Position numbers and translations under genes: made by a program. A stretch of DNA of 64,000 nucleotides from positions 113,553,783-113,617,782 of the forward strand of contig NC_081406.1 in the NCBI RefSeq assembly GCF_030272615.1. Reading direction: 5' to 3'. Within the stretch, counting starts at the first letter, position 1. Every line of letters begins with the position of its first letter. The notes below the pieces were generated by a model that saw nothing but the letters and a program-made list of their open reading frames with translations, had not been told where the DNA came from and did no database searches. This DNA comes from Cryptomeria japonica. Taxonomy: Eukaryota > Streptophyta > Pinopsida > Cupressales > Cupressaceae. Positions 33,338-44,670 of the stretch are shown here, one piece after another.

Positions 33338-34748
33338 TGATGGTATGATGAAAGAGTAAGTATCTGGTAAATTACTGAGGCCGGGGGGGCTGTGTGAATC
33401 AGTAAATACAAACTTCTGAAACTAAAACTTAATCACACAAAGTAAACTTATCAATGAAATACCACTTTCAAGATCAATACTCATAAGATTACCAGTTGAC
33501 TATTATAGCAACTTAACAGTAAACAACATTCAACTTATAAACATCCAAATGCTTCATTTCTCAATGCTTTCAGTTATCATGACTTATTAGAATAGTTAAT
33601 AGTTAATCAAATCAATCATAAGATCATAAACACAAAAACATTCTCCACATGACACAAGTATTTATACATGGAAAACCCAAATAGATAAAAATCACGGTGA
33701 GATGGGACACATAAGAAAATGTTTGAACTCTTATGAAGTTCACCCTATTAGGAGCTGAGCCTGTTAAAGCTTTACCAAAAGTCCTGTTAAAAACTAATCT
33801 TGTTAGGAATCACCCGGTTAAGGGATTAACTACAAATGCCTTGTTAGAAGAAAATACCCTATAAGGAGTAACTTTAGTAGAGGATTTGAGAATCCAATCT
33901 AATGGACCACCTTGTTAGAGGATTTAATAAGTGACCAATCTTGTTAGAGCTTACCCAGTTAGGGGATTTCAGTTCTGCTGTAATTGTTACAAAATAATAG
34001 GAGTTTCTTGATCAGTCTGAATAGCACTACATTTGCTTGATCAAATCCATTTAAGCTTCTATCTGCCTTTACTCAAACTGTAGACTCATTCTCCGGTTAG
34101 GCAACCACACACTCAACTGATTTTTGCCAACTCTTTCCAACACAAAACAAAACAACTTCATCGACCTTAAATACAAATCAATTAGGTCAATCACATAACA
34201 CAAAACTAATGTTCTCATCATTGAGATTACAAACAAGTCGGTACAAGCATGACCATTGGATTTCATAGCAATCTCATCACATCAATCAAGAAAACATCAA
34301 CCGCTCCTTGATTACCGCTTCATTGAGCTCAGTAACTCATCACACACTTTGCATTAGATGCAATACACTTTTCTCCTTCCCTAGACAAATAAATGCGCCC
34401 AAAAACTTTGAACTTGTCTCCATACAATGACCTTATGTGTCACCATCATTACCGCTCAAATCATAAACCAAGATAATCCATTCAACAACCTTAATCAGTT
34501 AGGGTTTAGCAAAAACAACTGATAAGGTTTTACCAATTACATAAAATAGAAAGGGTTTAACCTTATACACCAGTTTACTGGTTCAACTCACAAACTTACC
34601 TACCGGTTTACAATAACCTTTACAAAGTTATTCCTATCAAGTTATTCTTACCAGTTACAAGACAATATCAATATCAATAAGAATATCAATACCAGTTCAA
34701 TTGATATGTTATGCTGTCATTGATGTCAATTGAACTGATATCAACACA
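33338..34748 (-). repeat. E5 3' LTR, inverted
   Basis: 1,411 bp, matching 25836-27246 on the opposite strand. The first 50-60 bases at the U3 end differ from the 5' LTR and read as an inverted copy of the same segment. Confidence 0.92.
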
Positions 34749-34762
34749 ATCTCCCCCTTTGG
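34749..34762 (-). other. E5 polypurine tract
   Basis: The minus strand reads CCAAAGGGGGAGAT directly before the 3' LTR. Confidence 0.82.
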
Positions 34763-34809
34763 CATTGATGGAAATACAAATATCAACACCATTGCTTTCT
34801 GCAGTGAAT

Positions 34810-34847
34810 GTGAATAGGAATATGAATAGGAATATGAATAGGAATCC
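34810..34847. repeat. Three copies of a 12-bp repeat
   Basis: TGAATAGGAATA repeated three times with little change in the E5 3' untranslated region. A simple local duplication. Confidence 0.7.
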
Positions 34848-35343
34848 TAGTTTACATTACCAAGTATTCACATGCTCTCTCTATCTTCAGTCTATCCCTC
34901 ATTTTCCTGTACACATAATCACATAATTCTTCTTCCCTTTTGACAACAATTCCAAATTGAAAGTAAAACATGTAATGCCAAATTTTTATTGTGCATCAAC
35001 AACATACTACAACTTGATACTCCCCCTATGGAATAAATCCACTTCTACATCAACCCTTGTAAAAATTTTGCAAGTAATTCAAGGATTGATGCAATCAACA
35101 TCATATTCAACTGACTTCATGAAGAGGGTTAACCCCCAACTGAGTTCTAAGTTACTCAAAAGTAGTCTTAGGCAGAGGTTTGGTAAAAATATCTGCAAGA
35201 TGCTCCTTGATAGAAACATGCTCTAAGATAACATCTTTACTCTGAAATGTTTCCCTCAAGAAATGATAGTTCAATTCAATGTGCTTGGTTCATGCGTGCA
35301 AAACATGATTCTTAGAAATATTAATGGCACTTGTGTAATCACA

Positions 35344-36539
35344 TCAAATCTTTATAGGTTCTGAAATCTTCATCTTAAAACCTTCCAAAATGTGCCTCAT
35401 CCAAATAGCCTGTGTGCAATTCATATAATATGCAACATACTTAACTTCAACAATAGATTGTGAAGTACAACTCTTCTTTTTAGTACTCAATGAAAATACC
35501 CTTCCTCCAAGAAAAAATGCTCCACCGATTGTGTTTTTCCAGTCATCAACATTTCCTACCCAATCAACATCTGTGTATGCCTTCAAATCAAATTTTCCTC
35601 CATATGGATACCATAATCCATAGTCAACAGTACCTTTCAGGTATCTAAAGATTCTCTTGGTTACTATCAGGTGTGTCTCCTTAGGATTCTTTTGGAATCT
35701 AGCAACTATGCCAACTGCATGGGCAATGTTCAGTTTACTGTGAACAACATAGTGTAATTTGCCAATCATTGACCTATATTCCTTTTCATTATTAGACTTA
35801 GATTCATGTTCCTTGGATAATTTACAACCTATAACCATTGGTGTCCCAACTAATTTACATTCACTCATGCCAAAAGTCTTCAAAATCTCTTTCACATACT
35901 TAGACTATGTAATGAAAATACTATTCTTCATTTTCTGTATCTACAAGCCTATGAAATTTTTTATTTCCCCTACTAAAGATATTTCAAACTCATTTTTCAT
36001 TTCATCTGCAAAACTATTGCTCATGGCATCATTATCTTCAAAAATAATATCATCAACAAATACTTCATTGGCCAGTATTTCGTCTCCTTCAGACTTAAGA
36101 TATATGTTACTATCATCACTGGTTCTCAGAAAGCTTATCTTCATTAGATGTGTATGAATCCTTTCATACCATGCTTTGGGTGCCTGATTTAATCTATAAA
36201 AATCCTTTTGCAATCTGCATTCCATGTCTTTCTCACCAGTCAACTCATAACCATCTGGCTGCTCTATGTATACCTCTTCTTCCAGCATTCCATTCAAAAA
36301 TGTAAACTTAACATCCATCTGGTATACCTTGAACTTCTTATGGGCTATAAATGCAAGTAAAGTTTTGACGCCTTCCAGTCTTGCTACTAGTGCAAAAGTT
36401 TCACCATAATCTTCTCCTTCTTGTGCATAACCCTTGCACACTAATCTTGCCTTGTTGTGAACTACAACACCATCTTCATTCAATTTGTTCCTGTATACCC
36501 ATTTAGTACCTATAACATTCTTATTTACCAGTCAGGGTA
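35344..36539 (-). pseudogene. E5 reverse transcriptase and RNase H, inverted
   Basis: At 35941-36483 the reverse transcriptase: [46 protein letters not shown] and the catalytic [10 protein letters not shown]. At 35344-35895 the end of the domain (GTPMVIGCKLSKEH, EYRSMIGKLHYVVHSKL) and RNase H, with KAYTDVDWVGNVDD and QSIVEVKYVAYY (the first Asp and the Glu region). The homolog in E6 has the same order. A short stop region separates the two frames. The gene continues the linker cut off at 29991. Confidence 0.88.
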
Positions 36540-36544
36540 CTAGG

Positions 36545-38007
36545 TGTTGGCATTATGTGAACCGACATGAAGACATAATGATATTGTATGTTGTCATTGA
36601 TGTCAATATCAGTCATAGTATGAACTGGCACATGTGATAAGTGAAGAGAGAGAGGAACCGGCATTTGTACCTCAAGTCTGTGTGACTCAATCGGTGATCT
36701 CTATGTGATGAGTTAGCAGTATGATGGAGGACAGATCGTGTTGCCACGTAAGCTCTATGTGCGTGAAGGATCTTGCATGAAGATGACTATTCCTATCTAC
36801 CTTGGGAATGTGCGAAGTCTGTCAAACGGTGACAATGCATGATGGGTTATCAGCCGCCATGAAATCGGTGGATAATGGATGATGGAGAATGTCTTGAGAT
36901 CGATTCAAGATTGTTGTATTTAATGCAGTATGATTCAATGGTTAGGATCGAACCATTTGAATTTCTTAACCTAACAGGTTTAGGGTTTAGGGTTTTTGCT
37001 ACCGACTTGTATGTTTCCTATAAGGTCAATGTTGGGTTTCTTTCTGAGGTTGTTGGCAAAAGTTGTGAGTGTGTACCCAAGGGAAGTGATACGTAATTCT
37101 TGCTAGACCAAAGGAGAGAAGAGATACCTGCAAAGTGAATGTGCAGAAGGAAAAGAGGAGCCTAACTGGATCTACATTAGCATTGAGTGTTGTTAACAGA
37201 TCATTGTAATACCTGTTGATCTCTAACCACTTCAATAGTTGTAAAATCCCCTAACAAGGTAGCCTTAACTAGCTTGATTCAAAATCCCTTAAATTGGGTG
37301 GTCTTAACTGGCTTGATTCAAATCCCTTAACCAGGTAACTCGAGGCTAATGAGTTCTAAGAAGCTAGAGAGCTTAGGAGATCCTTTTAGCTATTGAGTTC
37401 TTGAAATCCTCTAACAAGGTGACCCTACTGGGTTTAACCCTTAACCGGGTATCCCTTAACCGGGTGATCCCTAGCAGGATCGGTTCCTACCAGAACCTAT
37501 TGTAATTTCCTTAATCGGACAAGGCTCCTAATAGAGCGGACTTCTAAAGAGTTCAAAAAGCAGCTTGTGGGTATTCATCCCCACCATGGTTTTTCCCAAT
37601 TGGTTTTCCACGTGAAAAATATGTGTGTCATGTGAAATGCTTTTGTCTTGTGATGCTTTGTTTTACCTGTTAAGCACATGAAGGTTCTATGTTTTATGCC
37701 TGTCTATAAAACATATTGAACTCACTGTTGTGAAGATCTGATGGTTAAATTTACTTGTTTATGCATGAGAATATAATGATACTATAGTATTGAGCTAAGA
37801 GGAAAGCTTATTGAGTGGCTGGATCATGACTGATTGAGCTGTACTAGATGTTACCAGTTGCACTTTGTTTTATCGATATCCTTGCTTGTCAGTCATTTGG
37901 AGTATTTGCTGTGAAACTAGTTTTGGACTGTATTTGTGCTTGTACTGATTCACCCCCCCCCCCTCTTAGTACTGGTTTGGTACTAGTGGTTCATCATTGA
38001 GTTATCA
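36545..38007 (+). repeat. E6 5' LTR
   Basis: 1,463 bp, TGTTGGCATTATGTG to GAGTTATCA. Compared with the 3' LTR it lacks 120 bp after GGCATTTGTA at about 36669. It has a C-run near 37950-37960 and telomere-like TTTAGGG units near 36980. Confidence 0.92.
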
Positions 38008-38008
38008 A

Positions 38009-38022
38009 TTGGTATCAGAATG
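38009..38022 (+). other. E6 primer-binding site
   Basis: TTGGTATCAGAATG starts two bases after the LTR end; it matches the initiator tRNA-Met site with changes near its end. Confidence 0.82.
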
Positions 38023-38077
38023 CCTCTAGGTCCTCTATGTTGTAAGCCTAACTGCTTAAGGAAAAGATCCTAGTCAA

Positions 38078-41000
38078 ATGATGAAGAGGGAAGGTCCAAA
38101 GTTTAACAGGGAAAATTTTGGTATATGGAAAGACAGGATGAAGATATTCATCAAAAGCATGGGTGTTCAACACTAGAGTTATGTTGAAAATGTATATGTT
38201 GTTCCTAGTAGTACTCTTACCAATGACCAAAAGAGAGAGATACAAGAAAATGGGCAAGTCATGGAAGCCCTCATCAGTAGTCTATCTGACATTGAGTTCA
38301 TTGATGTTCAGGACAAGGAAAATCCCAAAGAGGTATGGGATGCTCTTGAAAATATCTATGGTGGTGATGAGCATGTAAAATAGGCTAAGGAAGAGAGCCT
38401 GAGAGGGAAGTTTGAAGACATGTGGATGGTTGAAGGAGAGGCCATTCATCAGTATGGAATAAGAATCAAAACAGTTGTTGGAGAAATAAAGAGTGCAAGT
38501 GACAAAATAGAAGATTCCACTGTGGTAAGCAAAGTTCTGAGATCCATGTTGCCAGTCTATGCAATAAGGGTTGCTGGTATTCAGGAGCTGAGATCAATAG
38601 ACAAGTCTAAGGTGTCCTTGGACTCCATCATAGCCAAGTTGACAGCCTATGAACTGAATAGTTTTGATGGTAGTGTTCAAAAGATAGAATCAGCTTTTAA
38701 AGCCTCTGGTATACCATCCAGAAAAGGAAAAGAGGCTAGTACTAGTGGGGAACCTAATTAGAATAGAGAAATGAAGGATGAAGAGTTTCTGATGGAATTT
38801 GAAGCACTTCTTGCCAGGAAATTCTCAAAAGGAACTAGTAAATACAAAGGTAAACTACCTTTGAAATGTTTCTCCTGTAACTGGATAGGACATATTGCTA
38901 TGAACTGTCCTAATAGTGACAACAAGGATAAACTGGAAAGGTTCAAGAAATTCAAAGGAGGAAACTGGAGAAATTATTTTGTGGTAGTTGATGAAGGTGT
39001 CATAGATGAGGAATCAAAAGATGAAGAGAATGAAGACATTGTGTTTGTTGCTGTAAAGGAAGATGTGGCAAACAAGAAGGCTCTTGTCTCCCGGTTTGAT
39101 GATTCCAATGAGTGGATCATTGACAGTGGTTGTTCTCACCATATGACTAGTGACCGGAGCAAGTTTCTATCTTTAGAGGAGTATGATGGTGGTGTGGTTC
39201 ACTTTGGTAATGATGCACCATGCATGGTCAAAGGCAAAGAGTCTATCTCTTTGAATGAAAAGAGTAGAGCTAACAATGTGTATTGGGTTGATGGTCTCAG
39301 AAACAACCTTCTAAGTGTTGCCCAGCTAAATGACAGTGGCCTCACTCTGCAATTCAAGAATGGAGTTTGCAGAATCAAAGGTAAAGATGGTAAATCGGTA
39401 GCCACCAGCATGCAAACTAAAGGTAACCTATTTCATCTGAATGCAAATATAAGTACATGTCTTATGGATAAGCTTGATGATAGCTGGATATGGCATAGGA
39501 GATTTTGCCATGTGAACTTTGATAACGTTGTGAAGGCTAGTAAGATCAAGGCAGTTAGAGGGTTGCCAGTGCTGAGCAAATCGGATAATACCTTGTGTAG
39601 AGAATGTCAATTGGGGAAAATGTCTTCCTCAACCTTTAAAGGTAAATCTTTCACTACTGACAACTTGCTTGATCTTGTGCATACTGATTTATGTGGTCCT
39701 ATGAAAACTAGAAGTGTGCAAGGTGATAGGTACTTCATGATTCTCATTTATGACTGCTCAAGAATGATGTGGGTCACATTCTTGAAAGACAAGTCTAAAG
39801 CTTTTGGGAAATTCAAAGCTTTCAGAGCATTAGTGGAGAAGGAAAGTGGTAAAAGGATAAAATGTCTCAGAACCGATCAAGGAGGGGAATTCACTTCTAG
39901 TAAATTCAACAAGTATTGTGAAGAATTTGGCATCAAGAGACAGTTGTCTGCCCCCCAGATTCCATAGAAGAATGGCCTAGTAGAGAGGAATAACTGGACT
40001 GTGGTTGAAGCAGCTAGAACCATGTTGATCCAAGGAAAGGTTGCTCACACCTTTTGGAGAGAAGCAGTGAGCACTGCAGTCTACACTATGAATCGGGTAC
40101 TCATGAAAAAGGGTAAGGACAAAACTCCTTATGAGTATTGGACCGGTAAGACACCTGTGGTTAACTACTTTAAGGCATTTGGTAGCAAATGTTATATAAA
40201 AAGGAGTGAACAACAAGGCAAATTTGAAGCTAAATGTGATGAGGGAATATTTCTAGGATATTCCACCAAGAGTAAAGCTTTCAAGTGCTACAACAATAGG
40301 ACTCAGAGAATTATGGAAAGCATCAATGTAAGAGTTGATGAATCCTCTGAGAAGACTGAGGAAACTGATAGTGAGCAAGCTATAAATGAACCGGTTGCAA
40401 CCTTCTAGGAACTGGTTGTCAGTCAACCAAGTACCAGTAACAGTGTTCCTGAACCAGCGAATGTTGATACTGATGAAGATGAGGATGAAGAAGAAAAGCA
40501 AGAAGAACCAGTTAAGACCATTCCTTGGTATGTCAAGTTGAATCATGATCTCAAGTAGATCATAGGTGATAAGGATGCAGGAATCCTTACCAGAAGAAAG
40601 ATCAGAGAAAACTCATGTATGATCTCTGAATTTGAGCCTAAGTCATTCAAAGAGGCTCATAAAGATGAAGACTGGATCAAGGCAATGGAAGAAGAACTTG
40701 ACTAGATAGAGAAAAATGGTACATGGTCCTTGGTACCCAGACCAGAGCATAAAAATGTCACTAGCACCAAATGGGTGTTCAGAAATAAGTTGAATGAGGA
40801 TGGCATAGTGATTAGGAATAAAGCCGGACTGGTATGCAAAGGATATGCTCAAGAAGAAGGTGAAGACTATGGGGAAACCTTTGCTCCTATAGCTAGATTG
40901 GAAGGAGTTCGTATGCTTCTTGCATATGCAGATTTTAAGAGGTTCAAGGTATATCAAATGGATGTAAAATCTACATTCCTAAATGGTGTACTTGAAGAGG

Positions 41001-42169
41001 AGGTGTATATTGAGCAACCAGATGGGTTTGCCCTATCTGAAGACAGTAACAAGGTATGTAGGCTACATAAAGCATTATATGGTCTAAAGTAAGCACCTAG
41101 GGCATGGTATGAGTGCCTACATTCCCATCTTGTGAAGATTGGATTTGAGAGAACAAGTGAAGATAGCAATATCTACTTGAAGTCTGAAGGAGATCAAATT
41201 CTGATCTATGAATTTTTTGTTGATGACATCGTCTTTGGTGGAGATGACAAGATGACTCATGAGTTTGTTGATGAGATGAAGAAAGAGTTTGAGATGTCAC
41301 TCATAGGGGAGATTAAGTTCTTCATTGGACTATAGATCCAACAGATGGAAGATGGAATCTTCATCACTCAGTCCAAATATGTCAAAGAGGTGTTGAAGAC
41401 TTTTGGCATGGAAGATAGCAAACCAGTTGGTACACCGATGGTGACCAGTTACAAATTGACAAAAGAGGATGATTCTGCACTGGTTGATGAGAAGGAATAC
41501 TGATTAATGATTGGTAAGTTGTATTATGTAGTGCATAGAAAACTAGATATTGCACATGTAGTTGGCATTACTGGAAGATTCCAAAAGAGTCCAAGAGAAT
41601 CTCATTTGATCATAGTCAAGCGCATTCTTAGGTATCTGAAGGAATTAGTTGACTATGGATTGTGGTACCCGTACAACAATAATTTCAATCTGAAAGTGTT
41701 CATAGATGTTGATTGGGCAGGTAATGTGGATGACTGGAAGAGTACAACCGGTGGTGCATTCTTCCTCGGTGGTAGACTGGTCTCATGGATGAGTAAAAAG
41801 CAGAGTTGTATCTTTCAGTCTACAATGGAAGTAGAGTATGTTGCATCTTTCATGAACTGCACTCAGACAATATGGATGAAGCACGTATTGGAAGGCTTCA
41901 AGATCCATGTATCTAAACCAGTAAGCATATTCTGTGATAACACAAGTGCTATCAATATATCAAAGAATCCGGTTTTACATTCTAGAACCAAGCATTTTGA
42001 GCTTAAGTATCATTTCTTGAGGGAAAAGGTTCAGAATAAAGAGATTGCACTGGAGCATGTGTCCAGTAAGGAACAGTTAGCAGACATATTCACCAAGCCT
42101 CTCCCAAAGACAACATTTGTGCATTTGAGAGGTGAATTAGGGGTATTGCCCCTTCAGGAGGTGAACTAA
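38078..42169 (+). pseudogene. E6 gag-pol polyprotein, one frame with ten nonsense codons
   Basis: From ATG 38078 to the stop at 42167-42169 a single frame of about 1,363 codons contains all Copia domains and no frameshift. Gag with NFGIWKDRMKIFIKS, knuckle CFSCNWIGHIAMNC (complete CCHC); protease WIIDSGCSHHMTS; GAG-pre-integrase SWIWHRRFCHVNF; integrase triad Asp 39752, Asp 39875 and Glu 39983 (D-x35-E spacing intact); reverse transcriptase box FVDDIVFGG near 41215-41240; RNase H FIDVDWAGNVDD, STMEVEYVA and FCDNTSAI. Ten in-frame stops: TAG at 38174, 38381, 38759, 39965, 40406, 40556, 40703 and 41333, TAA at 41090, TGA at 41501. All are explained by single C-to-T or G-to-A changes. Inactive, but barely decayed. 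Confidence 0.95.
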
Positions 42170-42412
42170 AAGTGATCGTTCCACATCAGTCAGGTACTGG
42201 AAAGACAAAGTTTTGGTTGATTGGTGTGTTGAAGGATGCTACTCCTCAGGGGGAGCAGCATGATGAAACAGTGATGATTGTACCTCCACTTTGGCATTGT
42301 TGTCAAAGGGGGAGAAGGAGTGAAGTGAAAAGATATCTGCAGCAAATGGGGAGGACATGTGAAGCAGAGAAGATATCTTTTGTATATTGCCATCAATGCC
42401 AAAGGGGGAGAT
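42170..42412 (+). other. E6 3' untranslated region with repeated purine tracts
   Basis: Three GGGGGAG-type tracts: CCTCAGGGGGAGCAGC near 42250, TCAAAGGGGGAGAAGG near 42306, and the terminal AAAGGGGGAGAT at 42401-42412. Multiple purine tracts before the 3' LTR are a known signature of Sirevirus elements. Confidence 0.75.
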
Positions 42413-42951
42413 TGTTAGCATTATGTGAACCGGCATGAAGACATAATGATATTGTATGTTGTCATTGATGTCAATATGAGTCATAGTGTGAACCAACACA
42501 TGTGATAAGTGAAGAGAGAGAGGAACCGACATTTGTATGAACTAGTTTATATGCCAAAGTGAAGCGGCATATTTGTTCAAAGTGAACCGGCATATGGAAG
42601 CATTGTATGACAACTGATTGGTAGGTAGCTTCCACTTTAGGATTTCCGGTTGGAGTACCTCAAGTCTGTGTGACTGAATCGGTGATCTCTGTGTGATGAG
42701 TTAGCAGTATGATGGAGGATAGATCGTGTTGCCATGTAAGCTCTATGTGTGTGAAGGATCTTGCATGAAGATGACTATTCCTATCTACCTCGGGAATGTG
42801 CGAAGTCTGTCAAACGGTGACAACGCATGATGGGTTATCAGCCGCCATGAAATCGGTGGATAATGGATGATGGAGAATGTCTTCAGATCGATTCAAGATT
42901 GTTGAATTTAATGCAGTATGATTCAGTGGTCAGGATCGAACCGTTTGAATT
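42413..42951 (+). repeat. E6 3' LTR, first part, cut by the inversion
   Basis: Starts TGTTAGCATTATGTG and matches the 5' LTR plus the 120 bp missing there, up to GTTTGAATT at 42951. From 42952 the sequence is E4 coding DNA. Confidence 0.92.
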
Positions 42952-43333
42952 GTCTATTCCACAAAGGAGCGATTCTCTTTTCCAATCTTATCAAAAATGG
43001 AAGAATGATATGATCTTATCCTTGAGTCAACCTAGATCCCCAACAATTGACATTCCTATCCTTCTTGAGGATGAAACCCTTCCCCTAACATATAGGACTA
43101 ATCTTCCTCCTAAGGAAAATCCTCAACCTATTCCTATGGATGTGACTATGTCTTCTCCTAAGAAGAACAACAATATTTGTCCTAAGGTTAGACCTATACC
43201 ACCTCCCCGTGATGGACCCAATCTCCTTCTTACACCTAATATTCATCCTTTATATGGCACAGTTCCACCTCCTTCCTCTTATAGAGAGAATAGGCCTGCC
43301 TCTCCTCTTGTCCAACCTACAAGACCTTAGTCA
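42952..43333 (+). pseudogene. E4 Pro-rich region downstream of protease
   Basis: SIPQRSDSLFQSYQKWKNDM opens a frame that continues into a Pro-rich stretch (KNNNICPKVRPIPPPRDGP and PASPLVQPTRP), ending at a TAG near 43328. In the uninverted order it follows the protease end (DLFW). It resembles no integrase or reverse transcriptase. Together with the next region it is what E4 has in place of pol. Confidence 0.6.
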
Positions 43334-43437
43334 AAGCCTTCAACCATCAAAGAGGAGATTGTTCCTCATTTCATAAATATTCCTTCTCCTTCTCAGTCTT
43401 CTGGTAAGACTCAATGAAATCATTGTGTGAGAGACCG

Positions 43438-43855
43438 CCGATGAAGGTGTCATGCTTGATCTTGTGAAGTTGTTCCTCAAACCATTCAATCTCCCAAGAC
43501 TAAAATAGTTGATATGATTCCCTTTTCTCCTAACAAATATGTTGAACCTACATCTCCAAATCATAAGTTGCAAAAAACATGTGATGTTTTTACTCCTATT
43601 CATGTTTGTGCTCCTCTTGCTATAACTCTTGATGAAGAAATGACTGAAAATGTTATTCATGATGGAAATACTACTCCTAATGCTTCTGATAATGACTATG
43701 AATATATTGATGTGGACAAGCATTTATCAACTAAATTTTCACAAACCCTAGTCCTAGCTCCTAGAATTGAACAAAGTGACTTACCACATGAGCATAGTCC
43801 TTTTTTGGATCGTGTGATAGCTCCATCTATTTTTCTTGATGTCACTCCTCTATGA
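43438..43855 (+). pseudogene. E4 acidic/Pro-rich C-terminal region
   Basis: A second open stretch, MIPFSPNKYVEPTSPNHKLQ to IAPSIFLDVTPL, ending TGA at about 43853. It has many Asp/Glu and Pro residues and no recognisable catalytic motif. It appears to be the end of the E4 coding region. Confidence 0.5.
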
Positions 43856-44670
43856 TGTTGCTCACCTTCCCAAAATACTGATCAGCAAGATCGGGAGGCA
43901 GATGTTGTGCTAGATTCTAGCAATATTAGCACTGTAGATCTTCTCTCTCTCTCCTTTATTTCTCTTTTGTGACTATTCTTCCATGTGTATCCTTGTTCTT
44001 CTATTTTTCCTTCAATGTCTACTTGAGGATGATGCAAAGCATTGAGATCTCTTTTGGTCTCTTTCAGGTTGAGTCGAAATACATCCTCTCTTCCCTTTCT
44101 TCTAAGGTAGTGTCCTTTCTTTGGGGAATGACAATTATTATATGTACACATACATATATGATATACATGAGTTATCATACAACATATTGACCCCGAGGAA
44201 AGTGAAACTACCTTGTGTTTTGTGTTCATTATCCTTGGGTTTATTCCTCGACTGGGGGCAAAATCCTTGCAATAACATGCTGCCTCTCTTCTCTCTCTTG
44301 GTTGTATCCTACCTTAAATAAATCGCTCCTGATAAGGCGCGCGCGATTGCTTTAACGTGAGGGCATACACTCTGCTCATATTTTCCTTCTTGATACTTAG
44401 AATTATTTAGTGAACATAGCTTTGCTTTATAAATTTGTTATCTTTTTGTGACTCATAGTGAGGGGAACCTTGCTACTTCCAATCATGGTTTTCCCTTCTT
44501 TATATTCTCTTTTACTTTGTCAATCAATTTCATAAGATCCTAAATCCACTGGGGGTTTGGTGCATCTTGCCTCCTTGATGTGGTAGAAGTTTTTCAATCC
44601 TGTTTCCTTTTACTTTACCAATAGTATTGGCGTATTCTTATACTCCCACTAAAGTGGGGGATAAATTTAG
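43856..44670 (+). other. E4 3' untranslated region and purine tract
   Basis: About 800 bp without coding content. A short GC-rich patch (GGCGCGCGCG) lies near 44336-44346. AAAGTGGGGGATAAATTTAG at about 44651-44670 occupies the place of the polypurine tract before the 3' LTR. Confidence 0.6.

Larger units (their letters stand above)
33338..36544 (-). mobile_element. E5 (right half), inverted
   Basis: This is the 3' half of E5 (reverse transcriptase, RNase H, purine tract, 3' LTR), now on the minus strand. It begins at the CTAGG duplication (36540-36544, complement of CCTAG at 29987-29991) and ends at GATCT (33333-33337, complement of AGATC at 25831-25835). Confidence 0.93.
31028..42951. other. 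Inverted segment (about 11.9 kb)
   Basis: Inside the segment, E4 gag-pro and the E5 right half lie on the minus strand, while their missing partners outside lie on the plus strand. Putting the segment back in the other orientation makes E4, E5 and the E6 3' LTR continuous at once. The LTR parts (539 bp at 42413-42951 and 1,036 bp at 29992-31027) sum to 1,575 bp, against about 1,583 bp expected from the intact LTR once its 120-bp deletion is allowed for. About six LTR bases are lost at the joint. Confidence 0.88.
36545..42951 (+). mobile_element. E6: Sirevirus-type Copia with one uninterrupted frame
   Basis: E6 inserted in E5 on the opposite strand; the inversion now places most of it on the plus strand. 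LTR 36545-38007, primer site 38009-38022, polyprotein 38078-42169, untranslated tail with several purine tracts, and the first part of the 3' LTR (42413-42951). The rest of that LTR is at 29992-31027. The 5-bp target duplications CCTAG and CTAGG lie at the two outer ends in inverted orientation. Confidence 0.93.

Noticed and set aside
34810-34847. Possible CRISPR-like or satellite array
   Set aside because: It has only three short direct repeats without spacers, in a plant retrotransposon tail.
42863-42951. Open frame beginning in the E6 LTR and fused to the E4 Pro-rich region
   Set aside because: The fusion is created by the inversion joint; the first 29 codons are LTR sequence and not part of a protein.
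44336-44346. GCGCGCGC patch as a CpG island or promoter
   Set aside because: It spans about ten bases in an untranslated tail, with no other promoter sign.
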